64,000 nt of DNA from Myxococcales bacterium (GTDB lineage: Bacteria > Myxococcota_A > Polyangia > Polyangiales > Ga0077539), in contig JAAFIF010000023.1 of the NCBI GenBank assembly GCA_013298625.1, forward strand, positions 1 through 64,000. Reading direction: 5' to 3'. Made by a program: the position numbers and the translations under genes. Position 1 is the first letter of the stretch. Every line of letters begins with the position of its first letter. The notes under the pieces are model-generated. The model saw only the letters and a program-made list of their open reading frames with translations, was not told the DNA's origin and ran no database searches. Below are positions 61,515 to 64,000 of this stretch, one piece after another.

Positions 61515-62114
61515 ATGTTCTCTGTCTCGGGACTGCGCCCGCTCGCGTTGGCGTTGGCGATTTCTACGGCGGCTCCGACCGTCGCGATGGGCGCAGCCGC
61601 GCCGCGGCCCACGCCTCACCAGCGGCTCGATCGCGCGTTGACGCCCGTTCAGCAAACGCTCGACGAGCTGCGCGTGACCGAGGACGAGCGTCGCTCGGTC
61701 AGCGATCTGCTCGCCCGCGGCGAGGCCCTCGCGGCCGAGAGCGTCGAGAGCACGCAGCGCGGAGAGCAGCCTCGGGCTGCCGCTGCAGAGCGCGCGATCG
61801 CGATCCTCGCCCGCGTCGTGCGAGGCCGCATCGAGGCTGTTCGTGCCGAGCGCGCCGCGAGCGAGCGAGAGCAGCGCGCGACAGAGACCGAGGCCAGCGC
61901 GCGACAAGCCCGCGGAGCGCTCGAGCGCGCAGCGGAGCGAAGGATGGTCGTCGAGCGCGACATCGAGCGCGCGCAGCAGGCTCAGCAAGCGCAGCAGCAA
62001 GCAGCGCAACCAGCGCAGCCCGAACCTCAAGCGGCTCCGACGCGGCCCCCGGCGCGTCCCCCGGCGCGTCCCGCTGCGACCCGGCCGCGAACGAGCGCGG
62101 GAGGTGCGCGATGA
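61515..62114 (+). CDS. Secreted coiled-coil protein, 199 aa
   Basis: ATG 61515 gives a signal peptide (LRPLALALAISTAAPTVAMG). The mature part is a long Arg/Glu/Ala coiled coil (QRLDRALTPVQQTLDELRVT, SEREQRATETEASARQARG). A Pro/Ala/Arg-rich tail with PARPPARPAATRP follows. No family is recognised. The stop overlaps the OmpA-like lipoprotein start by ATGA. Its position suggests an accessory of that lipoprotein. It is divergent from the MoxR/vWA operon over a 130-bp intergenic region in which I found no convincing promoter. Confidence 0.65.
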   Translation: MFSVSGLRPLALALAISTAAPTVAMGAAAPRPTPHQRLDRALTPVQQTLDELRVTEDERRSVSDLLARGEALAAESVESTQRGEQPRAAAAERAIAILARVVRGRIEAVRAERAASEREQRATETEASARQARGALERAAERRMVVERDIERAQQAQQAQQQAAQPAQPEPQAAPTRPPARPPARPAATRPRTSAGGAR

Positions 62115-63157
62115 GCGCGCGACGGTGGATCGTCACGAGCGCGTTGTCCCTCGCGTTTGCTGCGGGATGCGCGACGGGCGGGACGGCGGTGCGAGCGAGC
62201 AGCGTGGACTCGCTGCATCGCTTGGGCGCGAGCGCGCTCGCGAGAGAAGTGCAGCGGGACGCTCCTGAAGCGTACGCCGAGTTCGCGCGCGCGGTGAGCG
62301 AAGCCGAGGGCGCGAGCGGCGATGCGCGGGCGGCCAAAGAGCGCGAGGCCGAGCTCGTGTTGGCGTGGGCTGCGACGCAGGCGCGCGCGAGCCGGGCGAG
62401 GGCGCGCACGACGCAGGCCGACGAGCGGATCGAAGCCGCCCGCGCCGAGCAAACGCGCATCGAGACGCGCGTGACCGAGCTCGAGGCCGAGAGCGACACC
62501 CGCGCGCAGGCGCTGGCGTCGATGCAGCGGGCGAGCGCGCTTCCCGATGGTCCGTCGGGCACGGAGTCCGTCGCGCGAGAGCAGCGTCAACAAGCGCGGC
62601 TCGTGCTTGCGGCGACGGCGATGATGGGCGTTGCCGAGCCACGGCGGGCAGCGGTTCAAGCGTTGATCGACGAGGCGGATCGAGCGACCGGCAACGCGCA
62701 GTGGGCGGCGTCCGGCAGGGCGCTGCGCGAGGCAGAGTCGCTCGTGCGCGACGCGCGTTCGGGCCGAGAGCCAGCGGCGAGCGCGGTCATCGATGCCACG
62801 AGCGGCGGAGAAGACCCGGTTGATCCGAGGCGGGACGCGCGCGGGGTGGTGCTTACGCTGCGAGCGTTGTTCGACGGGCGCGGGGCGTTGGCGGCGACGG
62901 CCAACGGGCGGCTCGCGGTGGTGGTGCAAGCGTTGCGTTCGCACCCAACGATGCGGGCGCGGATCGAGGTGTACGTCGGCGGGGCAGACGCGACGCGAGC
63001 GCAGCGCAGCGCGGGAGAGCGCGCGCAAGCGGTCAAGCAGGCGCTGGTGTCACGGGGCATCGACGCGCAGCGAGTCGAGAGCGAAGGTCTCGCGCGGGTC
63101 GCAGGCGGAGCGCGCAGCGACGACGTGGTCGAAGTGGTGTTGCTCAGCGGGACGTAG
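62111..63157 (+). CDS. OmpA-like C-terminal domain lipoprotein, 348 aa
   Basis: The signal ends with lipobox FAAGC (RWIVTSALSLAFAAGC). A long helical, Ala/Arg/Glu-rich stalk follows up to about residue 230. The last 110 residues read as a degenerate OmpA_C/Pal peptidoglycan-binding domain (GRLAVVVQALRSHPTMRARI, AGERAQAVKQALVSRGIDAQ, VESEGLARV). The usual central Asp and Arg peptidoglycan contacts are partly altered. It may tie the outer membrane to the cell wall. The start overlaps the preceding gene by ATGA. Confidence 0.75.
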   Translation: MSARRWIVTSALSLAFAAGCATGGTAVRASSVDSLHRLGASALAREVQRDAPEAYAEFARAVSEAEGASGDARAAKEREAELVLAWAATQARASRARARTTQADERIEAARAEQTRIETRVTELEAESDTRAQALASMQRASALPDGPSGTESVAREQRQQARLVLAATAMMGVAEPRRAAVQALIDEADRATGNAQWAASGRALREAESLVRDARSGREPAASAVIDATSGGEDPVDPRRDARGVVLTLRALFDGRGALAATANGRLAVVVQALRSHPTMRARIEVYVGGADATRAQRSAGERAQAVKQALVSRGIDAQRVESEGLARVAGGARSDDVVEVVLLSGT

Positions 63158-63180
63158 CTGCGACGAGATTCGGGGCGAAG

Positions 63181-63648
63181 ATGTCGGTCGCGAAGCTGTG
63201 CGAAGAGATCGACGCGGCCCTGGCCGCTGCGCCTGCGCACGCGGTGCATCAGGACACGCGCGCCGGTTGGTGCGCGGCGCTCATCGAGCACATTCGCAAG
63301 CGCGCCATCGCGAAGGGAAAGAAAGACCTCCCCGGCGCCCTGACCGCAGCGCGCTCGATGATCGCGCTGTGCGCCGCGCTCCCTCCGCCGCCGAGCCACG
63401 CGGGGCCTTCTGGCTACAGCCCGGCCGCGGTGCCGGCCACGCTGCGCGCGCTGCTCGAGATCGCGTACGTGCAGTGCGACGCGGCGTCGAGCGACGTGCT
63501 TGCGTACGGCTTGAAGAGCGTGAAGGCGTCGATCGCGAAGGGAGTCGAGACGCTCGCGTCGTCGACGTACGCCGAGGACGTCGCGTACCGCGATGAGTTG
63601 AGCGCGGCGTTGAAGCACTGCACGATTCCGCGACGACCGAAGTCGTGA
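63181..63648 (+). CDS. Hypothetical protein, 155 aa
   Basis: A soluble, mostly helical small protein starting MSVAKLCEEIDAALAAAPAH, with WCAALIEHIRKRAIAKGKK and AVPATLRALLEIAYVQCDAA. There is no signal peptide. The start follows the previous stop by 23 bp, so it may share that transcript. Its function is unknown. Confidence 0.6.
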   Translation: MSVAKLCEEIDAALAAAPAHAVHQDTRAGWCAALIEHIRKRAIAKGKKDLPGALTAARSMIALCAALPPPPSHAGPSGYSPAAVPATLRALLEIAYVQCDAASSDVLAYGLKSVKASIAKGVETLASSTYAEDVAYRDELSAALKHCTIPRRPKS

Positions 63649-63776
63649 TCGCCGCGCGACGATCGGTGTCCGAAATCGCTCCGTGACCGCGGCCGAGGAG
63701 CTCGTACATTCCAGGTTGCTCGCGGCTTGTGCAGGCCGCGGGTGAGTGCTTGAAACGTAGACTATCGGAGGGCTCT

Positions 63777-64000
63777 ATGAATCGAACTTCAGTTCGAACG
63801 GCTGTGCTGCAGGCGGTCTTTGCGGCCGCTGCTCTGTCGAGCGCGCGCTGCGCGTCGCCGGTCGTTGCGCCGAGCGGGTCGGACGCGAGCGCCGCGAGGG
63901 AGGGCGGCGCAGTAGAAGACGTCGCGAGCGAGATCGCTGCAGACGCGACGGTCGCGCGTGACGGAGCGGCGAGTGACGGCGAGGCTGGGTGGTCCGATGG
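63777..64000 (+). CDS. Lipoprotein, N-terminal part cut by window edge
   Basis: GGAGGG lies upstream of ATG 63777. The product starts MNRTSVRTAVLQAVFAAAAL and has SSARC as a lipobox-like site, followed by a disordered Ala/Asp/Ser/Gly-rich segment with no identifiable domain. The frame stays open to the end of the window. Function unknown. Confidence 0.6.
   Translation, partial: MNRTSVRTAVLQAVFAAAALSSARCASPVVAPSGSDASAAREGGAVEDVASEIAADATVARDGAASDGEAGWSD

Noticed and set aside
1-64000. CRISPR arrays, rRNA genes and insertion sequences
   Set aside because: I saw no regularly spaced direct repeats, no rRNA-like segments and no transposase motifs in the window.
1-64000. Selenoprotein genes near selC
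   Set aside because: No recognised selenoprotein family with an in-frame TGA is present; the tRNA gene alone does not place one here.

Overview
The window is very GC-rich with strong codon bias and many secreted Ala/Gln/Pro-rich TPR proteins, kelch and YVTN lipoproteins, a GltG/PglI-type protein with the myxobacterial C-terminal tail domain, a MYXO-CTERM-like protease tail and a PilY1/minor-pilin operon. Together these point to a myxobacterium-like member of the Myxococcota, perhaps near the Polyangiales/Sandaracinaceae. That placement rests on gene content only.

Region 1 (left edge to about 14.86 kb) is an integrated mobile element whose left end lies outside the window. It ends on the right at a tyrosine integrase and a selenocysteine tRNA gene (selC, minus strand). 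A divergent control region with GTAGCTAC-type palindromes separates a long leftward operon from a rightward block. The leftward operon holds an HTH protein, small proteins, a toprim/zinc-finger primase, a D5-type SF3 helicase and several unknown genes. The rightward block holds a second HTH protein, an ImmA/IrrE-like metallopeptidase, small genes, an excisionase-like protein and the integrase. The integrase reading frame is broken by a perfect 11-bp tandem duplication, so the element may be stranded.

Region 2 (15-21.2 kb) holds a secreted YVTN-propeller protein translationally coupled to a zinc-ribbon/NTPase/TPR protein with a degenerate Walker A motif, then an anti-sigma factor and an ECF sigma factor.

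Region 3 (21.4-38.6 kb) is a rightward envelope-machine locus. It encodes a secreted coiled-coil protein, three large exported TPR proteins (one a lipoprotein), a small secreted protein, an ExbB/MotA-like membrane protein, a GltG/PglI-like inner-membrane protein, another secreted protein, an outer-membrane beta-barrel and a short Wza-type polysaccharide-export (OPX) protein. The layout resembles the Glt gliding / Nfs spore-coat machines joined to an OPX plus beta-barrel export pair. It ends with a secreted 190-aa protein coupled to a matrixin-like protease.

Region 4 (38.7-53.4 kb) has a leftward DUF6599-like / DUF362 / polyferredoxin operon, a divergent type IV minor-pilin operon (fimT/gspH-pilV-pilW-pilX-pilY1 type), an MFS transporter and two small-molecule or envelope lipoproteins.

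Region 5 (53.5-61.4 kb) is a six-gene leftward operon centred on a MoxR-type AAA+ ATPase and a vWA protein. Its partners are a bpX-like protein, an unknown protein, a TPR/HEAT protein and a GNAT acetyltransferase. It resembles the predicted MoxR-vWA-beta-propeller ternary systems and is the best candidate for a poorly described system. Region 6 (61.5 kb to the right edge) has a coiled-coil protein, an OmpA-like lipoprotein, an unknown protein and a truncated lipoprotein gene.
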